Of a DNA stretch of 64,000 nt, positions 52,563 to 61,185 are shown in pieces (position 1 is the first letter of the stretch; each line of letters begins with the position of its first letter). Source of the DNA: Brevibacillus aydinogluensis. GTDB lineage: Bacteria; Bacillota; Bacilli; Brevibacillales; Brevibacillaceae. A program made the translations under genes and the position numbers. Location of the stretch: the NCBI RefSeq assembly GCF_031954365.1, contig NZ_JAUSVZ010000005.1. One strand, 5' to 3'. The notes under the pieces are model-generated. The model did no database searches. It saw nothing but the letters and a program-made list of their open reading frames with translations, and was not told the origin of the DNA.

Positions 52563-53975
52563 TTACTTGTTCAGCACGTGAATCGGATGGCCGAGAGCCA
52601 GTTCCGCAGCTTCCATCGTCACTTCGCCCAGGGTCGGGTGAGCGTGAATGGTGAGCTCGATGTCTTCCAGCGTCGCTCCCATCTCGATGGCCAGACCAAT
52701 TTCGGCGATAATGTTGGACGCCTCCGGTCCGACAATCTGGGCGCCCAGCACCAGGTTGGTGCCTTTTTCGGCGATCAGTTTCACGAAGCCTTCACCGGCA
52801 TTGACAGACAGCGCGCGGCCGTTCGCGGCAAACGGGAAGCGGCCCGCCACGTAGTCGATGCCCTGTTCTTTGGCTTCTCTTTCGCTGATCCCGACGCTGG
52901 CGATCTCCGGATCGGAGAAAACGACAGCGGGGATGGCCTTGTAGTCCACTTCGGACGGATGACCGGCGATTGCTTCCGCCGCTACTTTGCCCTCGTAGGA
53001 CGCCTTGTGGGCCAGAGCCGGACCGGCAACGATGTCCCCGATCGCGTAGACGTTGGGGATGTTGGTGCGGCCCTGTTTGTCCACCACAATGTAGCCGCGA
53101 TCGGTCAGGTTCATGCCAATGTCGCGTACGCCCAGTTCGTCCGTGTTGGGACGGCGGCCGACGGTTACCAGCACGTATTCTGCATCAAACTGCTTCTGCT
53201 CTCCTTTTACTTCCGCAGTGACGACCACGCCGTCTTCCTTTTCCTCCATGCCTTGGGCGAGCGCTTTGACATTGATGTCCACGCCCAGCTTTTTCAGCTT
53301 GCGTTCTACCAGGCGGGTCATCTCCGGCTCGAATCCCGGCAGGATTTGGTCAGAGCCTTCCAAAATGGTTACCTTGGTGCCAAACTTGGCAAAGACGGTA
53401 CCCAGCTCAATTCCGATGTAGCCGCCGCCGATTACGACCAGGCTCTTCGGAATTTCCGTCAGGGACAGGGCTTCCGTCGAGGAGAGCACGCGCTTGCCAA
53501 ACGGGAACGCCGGCAGTTCGATCGGACGGGACCCCGTGGCGATGATGCAGTGGTTAAAACGGTAGCGGTTCACGTCGTAACCGTGGAAGACCCGTACTTC
53601 GTTTTCGTTGACAAACAGCGCTTCGCCGGGGATTACCTGAATCTTGTTGCCCTTGAACAGCGAAGCAACGCCGCCGGTCAACTGCTTGACAATGCCGTTT
53701 TTCCATTCCTGGACTTTGGCGAAGTCCACTTTTACGTTTTCCATGGTAATGCCCATGTTCGCCGTGTGCTGAGCATGCTCATACGTGTGAGCGGCGTGAA
53801 TCATTGCTTTGGACGGAATGCAGCCGACATTGAGGCACACACCGCCCAGGTCTGCTTTCTCCACCACGGCGACGGATTTGCCCAGTTGGGCGGCGCGAAT
53901 GGCCGCCACATAACCGCCCGGACCGGCGCCGATGACGAGAACGTCAACTTCTGTGGTAAATTCCCCTACTACCAT
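52563..53975 (-). CDS. lpdA: Dihydrolipoyl dehydrogenase (E3)
   Basis: FAD enzyme of 470 residues reoxidising dihydrolipoyl groups of the E2 core with NAD+. The FAD fold VLVIGAGPGGYVAAIRAAQ (12-30) is followed by the redox pair Cys47/Cys52 (GVCLNVGCIPSKA), the NAD fold VVIGGGYIGIELGTVFAKFG, and the second FAD motif VYAIGDIVAGPALAHKA. The His446-Glu451 pair (HPTLGE) is in the dimer interface. It starts 5 bp after pdhC stops, the last gene of pdhA-pdhB-pdhC-lpdA. Confidence 0.97.
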   Translation of the reverse strand: MVVGEFTTEVDVLVIGAGPGGYVAAIRAAQLGKSVAVVEKADLGGVCLNVGCIPSKAMIHAAHTYEHAQHTANMGITMENVKVDFAKVQEWKNGIVKQLTGGVASLFKGNKIQVIPGEALFVNENEVRVFHGYDVNRYRFNHCIIATGSRPIELPAFPFGKRVLSSTEALSLTEIPKSLVVIGGGYIGIELGTVFAKFGTKVTILEGSDQILPGFEPEMTRLVERKLKKLGVDINVKALAQGMEEKEDGVVVTAEVKGEQKQFDAEYVLVTVGRRPNTDELGVRDIGMNLTDRGYIVVDKQGRTNIPNVYAIGDIVAGPALAHKASYEGKVAAEAIAGHPSEVDYKAIPAVVFSDPEIASVGISEREAKEQGIDYVAGRFPFAANGRALSVNAGEGFVKLIAEKGTNLVLGAQIVGPEASNIIAEIGLAIEMGATLEDIELTIHAHPTLGEVTMEAAELALGHPIHVLNK

Positions 53976-53980
53976 TGTTG

Positions 53981-55360
53981 TTATCCCTCCATGACGAGCA
54001 GCGTCGGATTCTCCAGGAGCTGCTTCACGTAGTTGACGAAACGCTGCGCCGGTTCGCCGTCAATCAGGCGGTGGTCAAAGCTGAGCGACAGGGACAGCAC
54101 TTGTCCGACCACGATTTCGCCGTTTTTCACTACCGGTTTTTCGCTGATACGGCCTACACCGAGAATGGCAACTTCCGGGTAGTTGATGATCGGCGTGAAG
54201 AACATGCCGCCAGCGGAACCAATATTGGTGATGCTGAAGGTGGAGCCTTTCAGCTCGTCTGCCGTCGCCTTGCGTTCACGCGATTTCTTCGCCAGTTCAC
54301 TGATTTCGCCGGCGATTTCAAAGATGGATTTGCGGTCTGCCGCTTTGACAACCGGCACCAACAGACCGTCGTCGGTGGAAGTGGCAATGCCGATGTTATA
54401 GTACTTTTTGTAGACGATCTCTTGTTTTTCTTCGTCGATGGAAGCGTTCAGTTCCGGGAACTTTTTCAGTCCGGCCACGACCGCCTTGACGATGAACGGC
54501 AGATAGGTCAGTTTTACACCGCGCTCCTCTGCCAGCGGTTTGGCTTCCTTGCGCATGGCCACCAGCTCGGTGACATCCACTTCGTCGAAAATGGTAACGT
54601 GCGGAGCGGTGTACGCCGATTTGACCATTGCTTTGGCGATGGCTTTGCGAATGCCTTTGAGCGGAACGCGCTCCTCCACTTCGCCTGCTTGTGCAGTGTA
54701 GTGTACGGTCGGTGCAGCAGCCGCTTGCTGTACGCCGGTCGGCGCTTGATCTGCAGGTGCAGCCGCTTCAGCCTGTGCTTGGGCAGCTTGAGCTTGTGCG
54801 GGTGCCGCGCCGCCTGCGAGGAAGCGGTCTACGTCTTCGCGCGTGATGCGGCCCAATTTGCCGGTGCCTGGCACCAGTGCGAGCTGAACGCCTTTTTCCC
54901 GCGCGTATTTGCGCACGGACGGCGTTGCCAGCACGTGTTTGCGGTCTACAGGTGCTGCTGCTGCAGTCGCCTGCGCCATCGGCGTGTCGATCGGCTGGTT
55001 GGCGTTGGCGCTTACTTGGGAGCCAATGTCGCAGCCCGGTTCCATCTTGTCTTCTTTTGCGGGCTCGGCCGCAGCCGGAGCTTCTCCATGACCGTGATCC
55101 GGCAGGTTTGGCAGTTCGCCTTCGACTTCAAATTCGATCAGCGGATCGCCGACGACGGAAACGGTGCCCTCGGTCACTTTCAGTTCCAGCACTTTCCCTT
55201 TGACCGGAGACGGTACTTCCACGACCGCCTTGTCATTTTGCACTTCCATGATTACTTGGTCTTCTTCAACGGTATCCCCCGGCTTCACGTGCCATTTGAC
55301 GATTTCGCCTTCATGGATGCCCTCGCCAAGCTCCGGGAGTCTGAATGTAAAACGACTCAC
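53981..55360 (-). CDS. pdhC: Pyruvate dehydrogenase E2, dihydrolipoamide acetyltransferase
   Basis: Core subunit of 459 residues. One lipoyl domain (1-80, Lys44 in QNDKAVVEV), a flexible Ala/Pro/Gln linker, the peripheral-subunit-binding domain (about 145-181, TPSVRKYAREKGVQLALVPG), a second Ala/Gln linker (183-218), and the catalytic domain with His430 in SLSFDHRLIDGEP. Unlike Gram-negative versions it has a single lipoyl domain. It is preceded by a 100-bp gap with a perfect hairpin after pdhB, the only sizeable gap in the operon. Confidence 0.97.
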   Translation of the reverse strand: MSRFTFRLPELGEGIHEGEIVKWHVKPGDTVEEDQVIMEVQNDKAVVEVPSPVKGKVLELKVTEGTVSVVGDPLIEFEVEGELPNLPDHGHGEAPAAAEPAKEDKMEPGCDIGSQVSANANQPIDTPMAQATAAAAPVDRKHVLATPSVRKYAREKGVQLALVPGTGKLGRITREDVDRFLAGGAAPAQAQAAQAQAEAAAPADQAPTGVQQAAAAPTVHYTAQAGEVEERVPLKGIRKAIAKAMVKSAYTAPHVTIFDEVDVTELVAMRKEAKPLAEERGVKLTYLPFIVKAVVAGLKKFPELNASIDEEKQEIVYKKYYNIGIATSTDDGLLVPVVKAADRKSIFEIAGEISELAKKSRERKATADELKGSTFSITNIGSAGGMFFTPIINYPEVAILGVGRISEKPVVKNGEIVVGQVLSLSLSFDHRLIDGEPAQRFVNYVKQLLENPTLLVMEG

Positions 55361-55419
55361 GTTATCTCCTCCTTAAAATAAACGCTCCGACGTAATCGCT
55401 CACAGGTGTGCCTAAAGAA

Positions 55420-55442
55420 GGCGGAAAGCTGATCTTTCCGCC
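55420..55442 (-). promoter_or_regulatory. Hairpin between pdhB and pdhC
   Basis: GGCGGAAAG (55420-55428) and CTTTCCGCC (55434-55442) form a perfect 9-bp stem with a 5-nt loop, 19 bp after the pdhB stop and 60 bp before pdhC. On the minus strand only TTCTTT follows. It could be a partial terminator, a processing site or an mRNA-stabilising structure. Confidence 0.6.
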
Positions 55443-55460
55443 GCATGTGCAGTTCAATCG

Positions 55461-56441
55461 TTAAAAGTCGAGAACTTGCGTCAGGCCGTCCACGACGCGT
55501 TTTACATCAGGCAGCCAGATGTCTTCTGCCTGCGCGAACGGGTATACCGTATCCGGCGCGGCCACGCGAAGCACCGGCGCTTCCAGGTGCAGGATGGCGC
55601 GTTCGTTGATTTGAGCGATGATTTCGGCAGCTACGCCGGAAGTTTTTTGCGCTTCCTGCACGACGATGGCACGGTTGGTCTTTTTCACCGATTCCACGAT
55701 CGTGTCGATGTCGATCGGATTGATGGTGCGCAGGTCGATCACTTCCACTTTCGCGCCGCGCGCCTTCTCGATCTCTTCCGCCGCTTTCAGGCTGGTATGA
55801 ACCATGGCGCCATAGGTGATGATGGTAACGTCGCTGCCTTCCTTCACCACATTGGCCTTGCCCAGCGGGATGGTGTACTCGCCCTCCGGCACCTCCTGAC
55901 GGAAGGAGCGGTACAGTTTCATGTGCTCCAGGAACACGACCGGATCGTTGTCGCGGATCGCGGAGATCAACAGCCCTTTTGCATCGTACGGGTTGGACGG
56001 GATGACCACTTTCACGCCAGGCGTCTGCAGAATCAGGCCTTCCAGCGAGTCAGCGTGCAGCTCCGGAGTTTTCACGCCGCCGCCAAACGGGGAGCGGAAC
56101 GTGATCGGGCTGTGGAAGCGCCCGCCGGAACGGTAGCGCATCCGGGAAGCCTGGGACGCGATCGCGTCAAAGGTTTCAAACACAAAACCAAAGAACTGGA
56201 TTTCCGCAACCGGACGGAAGCCGTTGACGGACAGACCCACGGCCAGACCGCCGATACCGGACTCTGCCAGCGGCGTGTCAAACACGCGATGTTCACCGAA
56301 CTCAGCTTGCAGACCTTCTGTCGCGCGGAAGACCCCACCGTTTTTCCCTACGTCTTCCCCGAAGACGAGAACGGTTTCGTCGCGCTTCAGTTCACAGCGC
56401 AATGCATCCGTGATGGCTTGAATCATAGTCATTTGTGCCAT
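55461..56441 (-). CDS. pdhB: Pyruvate dehydrogenase E1 beta subunit
   Basis: Thiamin-diphosphate enzyme subunit of 326 residues: MTMIQAITDALRCELKRDET, VFGEDVGKNGGVFRATEGL (TPP-side Glu), FGFVFETFDAIASQASRMRY, TFRSPFGGGVKTPELHADSL and the C-terminal PDTVYPFAQAEDIWLPD. With PdhA it decarboxylates pyruvate (or a branched-chain 2-oxo acid) and passes the acyl group to E2. It starts 3 bp after pdhA stops. Confidence 0.97.
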   Translation of the reverse strand: MAQMTMIQAITDALRCELKRDETVLVFGEDVGKNGGVFRATEGLQAEFGEHRVFDTPLAESGIGGLAVGLSVNGFRPVAEIQFFGFVFETFDAIASQASRMRYRSGGRFHSPITFRSPFGGGVKTPELHADSLEGLILQTPGVKVVIPSNPYDAKGLLISAIRDNDPVVFLEHMKLYRSFRQEVPEGEYTIPLGKANVVKEGSDVTIITYGAMVHTSLKAAEEIEKARGAKVEVIDLRTINPIDIDTIVESVKKTNRAIVVQEAQKTSGVAAEIIAQINERAILHLEAPVLRVAAPDTVYPFAQAEDIWLPDVKRVVDGLTQVLDF

Positions 56442-56444
56442 GGC

Positions 56445-57530
56445 TTACTTCGACTCCTTCGCCAGATATTCTGCCTTCTGCTCTTCCAGCGCCGGCGGCA
56501 GTGTTTCAAACATGACGTCGATCAGTTCGCTCACTTTCATCTTCGGCGTTTCGTCCGCTTTCTTGATGGCGTCGGCAACCGCCTGTTTCGCTTCTTCAAT
56601 GACGGCTTCTTCGTCTTTTTCGCTCCACAGACCTTTGCTTTCCAGGAACTTGCGGAAGCGGATCAGCGGGTCTTTTTGCTCCCACTCGCCTTGCTCTTCC
56701 CCGGTGCGGTAACGGGTCGGGTCATCGCCGGCCATGGTGTGCGGACCATAGCGGTAGGTAAGCGCCTCGATCAGAGTAGCGCCCTCACCGTTGATGCCGC
56801 GCTGTTTCGCTTCTTGGACAGCGTGGTAAACGGCCAAGACGTCCATGCCGTCTACACGCGCGCTGGCGATACCGGCTGCAACCGCTTTGACCGCGATATT
56901 CTCAGCAGCGGTTTGTTTCTCAAACGGAACGGAGATGGCGTAGCCGTTGTTTTGCGAGAAGAAGATCACCGGCAGTTTGTAGACCCCGGCAAAGTTCATG
57001 CCTTCGTAGAAGTCGCCCTGAGAGGTGGCACCGTCGCCAAAGTAGGTGATGGCCACGCGCTTTTCGCCGCGCAGCTTGTACCCCATGGCAACGCCGGCAG
57101 CTTGGGTACATTGAGCTGCGATGATGATTTGCGGCATCAGCACATTGACGTCTTCGGGGATGCGGCCGCCTTCAATATGCCCGCGGGAGTACAGGAACGC
57201 CTTGTACAGCGGGAAGCCGTGCCACACCATTTGCGGGATGTCGCGGTAGCTCGGCAGGATGAAGTCTTCTTTGGACAGGGCCGCTTCCGATCCGATCATG
57301 CACGCTTCCTGACCGGCCACAGGGGCGTAGAAGCCGAGACGGCCTTGACGGTTCAGGCTGATGGCACGCTGGTCCCACACACGGGTAAAGACCATTCTGC
57401 GCATCAGTTCACGCAGTTCATCATCGGAGAGCTTGGGCATCAGGTCAGGACGAACAACTGTACCGTCTGGAGCAAGGATTTGCAGCGGGGTGTTGTTGCC
57501 TGTTTTTTCAACAGCAGTTTTCACACTCAT
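56445..57530 (-). CDS. pdhA: Pyruvate dehydrogenase E1 alpha subunit
   Basis: E1 alpha of 361 residues. The ThDP motif spans YFGDGATSQGDFYEGMNFAG to FFSQNNGYAIS; the phosphorylation-loop-like region YRYGPHTMAGDDPTRYR is present. The ATG at 57530 follows ACGAGGTGAAAGTG; the open frame continues 48 codons upstream without a start signal. A TTAAAC-17-TATAAC promoter at 57688-57716 gives a leader of about 150 nt. Pyruvate is the likely substrate; branched-chain 2-oxo acid use cannot be excluded for the bacillar complex. Confidence 0.96.
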   Translation of the reverse strand: MSVKTAVEKTGNNTPLQILAPDGTVVRPDLMPKLSDDELRELMRRMVFTRVWDQRAISLNRQGRLGFYAPVAGQEACMIGSEAALSKEDFILPSYRDIPQMVWHGFPLYKAFLYSRGHIEGGRIPEDVNVLMPQIIIAAQCTQAAGVAMGYKLRGEKRVAITYFGDGATSQGDFYEGMNFAGVYKLPVIFFSQNNGYAISVPFEKQTAAENIAVKAVAAGIASARVDGMDVLAVYHAVQEAKQRGINGEGATLIEALTYRYGPHTMAGDDPTRYRTGEEQGEWEQKDPLIRFRKFLESKGLWSEKDEEAVIEEAKQAVADAIKKADETPKMKVSELIDVMFETLPPALEEQKAEYLAKESK

Positions 57531-57687
57531 CACTTTCACCTCGTCACTGGTATCGTGGAAACGAGACAGCCCCTCACCGACACCGGCGCAACCAAGCCGC
57601 GCTCGTGCAGAAAGGGAAAACTGCCTAAAAAACATTGGGGAAATTTCACCTGTGCTGAAAGTGCTTACAAACACGATCGCACACCCT

Positions 57688-57716
57688 GTTATATCTCAGT
57701 ACAATCATCTGTTTAA
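57688..57716 (-). promoter_or_regulatory. Candidate promoter of the pdh operon
   Basis: Minus-strand -35 TTAAAC (57711-57716), 17-bp spacer, -10 TATAAC (57688-57693). A second match, TTGAAA-17-TATAGT, lies about 80 bp further upstream (near 57768-57796). The 306-bp divergent gap also holds the unidentified esterase promoter. Confidence 0.5.
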
Positions 57717-57836
57717 CGTGTTATACTATTGATATTACAGGGTTTATTTCCTTGCTGTTATCATTTACTATAAAATCTGTATCAGTTTTTTTCAAGGCTA
57801 AGTTCGGAAATTCCTGCACTTAGGAGGCGGATCGCC

Positions 57837-58571
57837 ATGTCCGACTATGTAAAACGTACAATTGTCAAAGAAGAAGTGCCCAGCCTTCACGTGGACACTC
57901 CCCGTTCCGTCAAGGTATACCTTCCGCCCGGATACAACGAACTGCTCTCATATCCAGTCGTCTACTGCCAGGACGGCAACGATTTTTTTACCATGGGCCG
58001 GATTGCCACCATCGCCAATCAACTGATCCTGGAAGATGGGGTGGAGCCGTTTCTCATCGTCGGCGTATCCGTGGAACGAAGCAAACGGACGAGTGAATAC
58101 TCCCCCGTCGGTTCGCGCCATGACGGATACAAACGCTTCTTTACAGACGAACTGCTCCCCTACATCGAGGAGCGTTATCCGGTGCGTCGCGATCCAAAAT
58201 CCCGCGTCCTGGCGGGCGACTCGCTGGGGGGAACAGTCTCCCTGCACATCGCGCTGGACCGTCCTGATCTGTTTACACGCGTGCTGTCTCTCTCCGGCGC
58301 TTTTTTCCAGCCGACTCTGGATCGGATCGCTCAGGAATCCACTCTCTCCTGGCTGGACATCTGGATGGTGGTCGGGCTGGAGGAAACTGCTGTGGAGACA
58401 CATATCGGCACATTTGATTTTGTGGAGTGGAACCGCGCCGCCCGGCAGTCGCTCATGGAAAAGCATGCTGCCGTGTCGTATCGCGAAAAACCGGGTAACC
58501 ACGTTTGGGGACTGTGGCAAAAGGAACTGCCGGACGGTCTGCGCCACTTTTTTCCCGCCCTGCCGCTGTAA
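57837..58571 (+). CDS. Putative esterase (alpha/beta hydrolase, Fes/YitV-like)
   Basis: Cytosolic hydrolase of 244 residues: VYLPPGYNELLSYPVVYCQD, then GVSVERSKRTSEYSPVGSRH, then ELLPYIEERYPVRRDPKSRV leading to nucleophile GDSLGGTVSLHIAL (about 129-142), SLSGAFF, and the catalytic His in GNHVWGLW. It belongs to the esterase family of enterochelin-hydrolase relatives, but there are no siderophore genes near. TTAGGAGGCGGATCGCC precedes the ATG at 57837. Substrate unknown. Confidence 0.88.
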   Translation: MSDYVKRTIVKEEVPSLHVDTPRSVKVYLPPGYNELLSYPVVYCQDGNDFFTMGRIATIANQLILEDGVEPFLIVGVSVERSKRTSEYSPVGSRHDGYKRFFTDELLPYIEERYPVRRDPKSRVLAGDSLGGTVSLHIALDRPDLFTRVLSLSGAFFQPTLDRIAQESTLSWLDIWMVVGLEETAVETHIGTFDFVEWNRAARQSLMEKHAAVSYREKPGNHVWGLWQKELPDGLRHFFPALPL

Positions 58572-58589
58572 AAACGGCGTCGCGTTCCC

Positions 58590-58784
58590 TCAGTACAATC
58601 CGTTGATTTCCCGAATATCCGCATACGGGTAGTAGCTGCCATCCGTCAGGTATACACCCTGATGGGTGGCTTTTTCAATTTCACCCGCCACCTGTCTGGC
58701 GTCACTCAACACAATGTTGACGATCCTGCTTTCGTCCCGCTGCATCTGACGCTGCACCAACTGGCGCTGTTTGGGGGAAATCAT
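58590..58784 (-). CDS. 64-residue protein, unknown
   Basis: Small protein (MISPKQRQLVQRQMQRDESR...). A basic helix is followed by a strand-rich part (RIVNIVLSDARQVAGEIEKA, GVYLTDGSYYPYADIREING) that could be a small barrel. ATG 58784 is preferred over ATG 58790 because AGAGGG then lies 6 nt upstream. It is convergent with the esterase gene, 18 bp away. Confidence 0.65.
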   Translation of the reverse strand: MISPKQRQLVQRQMQRDESRIVNIVLSDARQVAGEIEKATHQGVYLTDGSYYPYADIREINGLY

Positions 58785-58887
58785 CGTCATCCCTCTTTCT
58801 TTACCCTATTGTTGGCTACCTATAGTATTGCTCGCTTCGGGCGATTTACTCCCCGAAAGCGGACGCCCTCCTCCCGCACATTTCTTG

Positions 58888-58916
58888 TTGACGGTCAATT
58901 TCAACATTGCTATACT
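58888..58916 (+). promoter_or_regulatory. Strong promoter of the amino acid antiporter gene
   Basis: -35 TTGACG (58888-58893), 17-bp spacer, -10 TATACT (58911-58916), nearly consensus sigma-A. Confidence 0.75.
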
Positions 58917-59105
58917 TTTTAACGTTCGTTTTACTTTATCCAATTAAATAATTAAACAAGTAAAATGGTAAAACCTTATGCGGAAGCGGGTACGTCACTG
59001 TTCTATTGCACACATTCCCGCTTGTCCGGTTTTGTACGGCCGGGACCCCGCCTTTACGGATGGGCTGACATCAAGGTATGACTTCATGACTGTGGAGGGA
59101 TTCCA
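58917..59105 (+). other. Long leader of the antiporter gene
   Basis: The promoter leaves a leader of about 180 nt. AAGCGGG (58984-58990) can pair with CCCGCTT (59017-59023), and GGCCGGGACCCCGCC follows. No T-box AGGGUGGNACCGCG, lysine or guanidine riboswitch core was recognised. Confidence 0.4.
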
Positions 59106-60539
59106 ATGAGTTCGCAAAAATGGGGCTTCTGGCTGCTGACCGCCTTCGTGGTGGGAAACATGGTCGGTTCCGGCATTTTCATGCTGCCCAACACGTTGGT
59201 GCAAGCGTCCAGTCCGCTCGCTGTGCTGTTCGCCTGGCTGCTGACCGGGTTTGGCGTGCTGATGATCGCGCTCGTCTTCGGCAACCTGTCCGTCCGCCGG
59301 CCCGATTTGACTGCCGGCCCGCAGAGCTACGCCCGTGCCATGTTTGATAATCCGCGCGCCGGAAAGGTTGCCGGCTTCAGCATGGTTTGGGGGTACTGGG
59401 TGGCAAACTGGGCGGGCAATGTCGCTGTTATCACCACGTTTGCCGGGTATCTGTCCGCATTTTTCCCGATTATGCAGGACAAAACCGTCCTGTTCTCGCT
59501 CTATTCCTTTCCGGTGGAAAAAGGAAAGTTCACGACATTTCTCGTCTGCACCGCGCTGTTGTGGGGCTTCCACACCTTGCTGGTGAGGGGGCTGAACGGT
59601 GCCGGCAAGCTGAACTTCCTGTCCACCGCCACCAAGGTATTGGGATTCGTGCTGTTTATCGTCGTCTGCCTGTTTGCGTTCAATGCGGCCAACATGGGCG
59701 ATTTCTATGCCCCGATCACGGATGAAAACGGTGCGGTGTACGATCTGCCCGGTCAGATAAACATGGCGATGGTGGCTACACTGTGGGCCTTCATCGGGAT
59801 TGAATCGGCCGTGGTCCTCTCCGGTCGGGCCCGTTCCCAACGTGACGTGCGGTCGGCCACGATCGCCGGGCTGCTGATTTCGCTCGTCCTGTACATGGGC
59901 ATCACCTTCCTGACGATGGGGGTCCTGCCGCTCGAACAACTGCGCGTGTCGGACAAGCCGCTGGTAGACGCCTTGTCCCAAGTCATCGGCAGCACCGGCG
60001 GGATCGTCATGGCTGTGCTGGCCATCATTTCGCTGATCGGCAGCACAATCGGTTGGCTCCTGATCGGAGCAGAGCCGCCGTTTCAAGCGGCCCGCGCCGG
60101 CATGTTCCCCGCTTCGTTTGCCAAGGTAAACGCCAGCGGGAGTCCGGTTCGCTCGCTGACCGTTACGAATCTCATGTCGCAACTGTTCATTTTTTCGACG
60201 ATCTCCGGCACGATTGCCGAAGCGTACCACTTTGTCATCACGGTGGCAACACTGGCCATCCTCCTGCCCTATCTGGCTTCTGCCATTTTCCAGCTGAAGC
60301 TGGTGGTTGTCGGTCAGACGTATGAACGGCAGCCGGCCGCACGCCTCTTTGATGGTGTGGTGGCTGTGCTGGCTGTGCTGTTCTCGCTCTGGGTCATCAA
60401 GACGGGGACAGCCGACATGAAAACGCTGCTGTTTGGACTGGCTCTCTACGCAGTCGGGCTGCTGCTCTATCCGGTGATGACGCCGCGACAGACGACAGTA
60501 AACACCCCCTCGCCGCAGGCAAGCACCGAACTACAGTGA
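59106..60539 (+). CDS. APC-family basic amino acid/polyamine antiporter
   Basis: Integral membrane transporter of 477 residues with about 12-13 helices. The first helix carries the substrate-binding GNMVGSGIFMLP (17-28), and GFSMVWGYWVANWAGNVAVI and ATLWAFIGIESAVVLSGRAR are the matching helix-3 and helix-6 motifs. The pattern fits arginine/ornithine or lysine antiporters (ArcD/YvsH-like) better than neutral amino acid permeases. The ribosome site GGAGGGATTCC precedes the ATG at 59106. The gene is monocistronic, between a strong promoter and a terminator. Confidence 0.9.
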   Translation: MSSQKWGFWLLTAFVVGNMVGSGIFMLPNTLVQASSPLAVLFAWLLTGFGVLMIALVFGNLSVRRPDLTAGPQSYARAMFDNPRAGKVAGFSMVWGYWVANWAGNVAVITTFAGYLSAFFPIMQDKTVLFSLYSFPVEKGKFTTFLVCTALLWGFHTLLVRGLNGAGKLNFLSTATKVLGFVLFIVVCLFAFNAANMGDFYAPITDENGAVYDLPGQINMAMVATLWAFIGIESAVVLSGRARSQRDVRSATIAGLLISLVLYMGITFLTMGVLPLEQLRVSDKPLVDALSQVIGSTGGIVMAVLAIISLIGSTIGWLLIGAEPPFQAARAGMFPASFAKVNASGSPVRSLTVTNLMSQLFIFSTISGTIAEAYHFVITVATLAILLPYLASAIFQLKLVVVGQTYERQPAARLFDGVVAVLAVLFSLWVIKTGTADMKTLLFGLALYAVGLLLYPVMTPRQTTVNTPSPQASTELQ

Positions 60540-60551
60540 TATATAAAGAAA

Positions 60552-60585
60552 AAAGGCATGTCCATCAGGGCATGCCTTTTTTTAC
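60552..60585. terminator. Terminator of the antiporter gene
   Basis: AAAGGCATG (60552-60560) pairs with CATGCCTTT, followed by a T run to about 60584. A-rich flanking makes it symmetrical. Confidence 0.85.
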
Positions 60586-60590
60586 GATAT

Positions 60591-60755
60591 TTAAGGAAGA
60601 AACTGATCTTCCCATCGGTCCCAGGCTGCAAGGCCTGCACATTGATCAAAGGTGGAGACCGAACTACCCAGCTGTTTGCCGCCCGCCCGCGTCGCGTTTT
60701 GGAGCGGACGCTTTCCGCTTCCTTGCTGGTCGTCAAGAGAGCGGGCGGGCCCCAT
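60591..60755 (-). other. Doubtful 54-codon frame or non-coding RNA
   Basis: Between the antiporter terminator and tRNA-Ser a minus-strand frame of 54 codons opens with ATG at 60755 (MGPARSLDDQQGSGKRPLQN) and ends at TAA 60591. It has no ribosome site and unusual composition. It overlaps the dispersed repeat at 60748-60795. Its in-frame extension upstream, (V)DKVCAAWVMGP, has a counterpart ADKVRGAWVIGP at 18886-18925. I treat it as a repeat remnant rather than a gene. Confidence 0.4.
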
Positions 60756-60795
60756 CACCCATGCGGCACAGACTTTGTCTACACACTGATGAACA
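60748..60795 (-). repeat. Second copy of the dispersed repeat
   Basis: The stretch beginning GGCCCCATCACCCATGCGGC resembles 18886-18930 (GGCCCGATCACCCATGCGCC...), roughly 31 of 36 aligned positions, then diverges. This copy lacks the flanking GGAGGTTG hairpins. Confidence 0.7.
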
Positions 60796-60851
60796 AAAAA
60801 AGAAACAAAAAAACGCCTCCCGCTTCCGGAAGACGTATGGTGTACGCGTAA

Positions 60852-60944
60852 TGGCGGATGGGGTGGGATTTGAACCCACGAGACGGCTCAACACCGCCTA
60901 CACGATTTCCAATCGTGCTCCTTCGGCCACTCGGACACCCATCC
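60852..60944 (-). tRNA. tRNA-Ser (anticodon GGA)
   Basis: 93-nt tRNA with a long variable arm. The acceptor stem GGATGGG (60938-60944) pairs with CCCATCC (60856-60862), then discriminator G and encoded CCA. The anticodon loop is ATTGGAAAT flanked by ACG/CGT, and the T arm has GGGTTCAAATCCC. It reads UCC/UCU serine codons. Confidence 0.96.
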
Positions 60945-61185
60945 GTATTCGTGACGAGTGATAGTATACCCTGTTTTTTAAAGCAAATCAAGAGGGCTCG
61001 TGGATTTCAGGCAAAAAAATATGCAGCAGGATGGACACAGGCTGCACGTTTCCGCCGCTGCTTCGTCAGGGCGATGCGCTTGATCACACGCGTCTTGCTG
61101 ACGTTTCACACTTTGCGCATTGCACAGCGATTTTTCTGTTGGTAAGATGAAGAAGACACTTTTACAAGTAAGGAGACTGCCCCGC

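Noticed and set aside
55476..57716. 746-codon plus-strand frame opposite pdhB and pdhA
   Set aside because: Antisense shadow of two well-supported genes; no family resemblance and no start signal.
58917..59105. T-box, lysine or guanidine riboswitch in the antiporter leader
   Set aside because: None of the characteristic conserved loops could be found.
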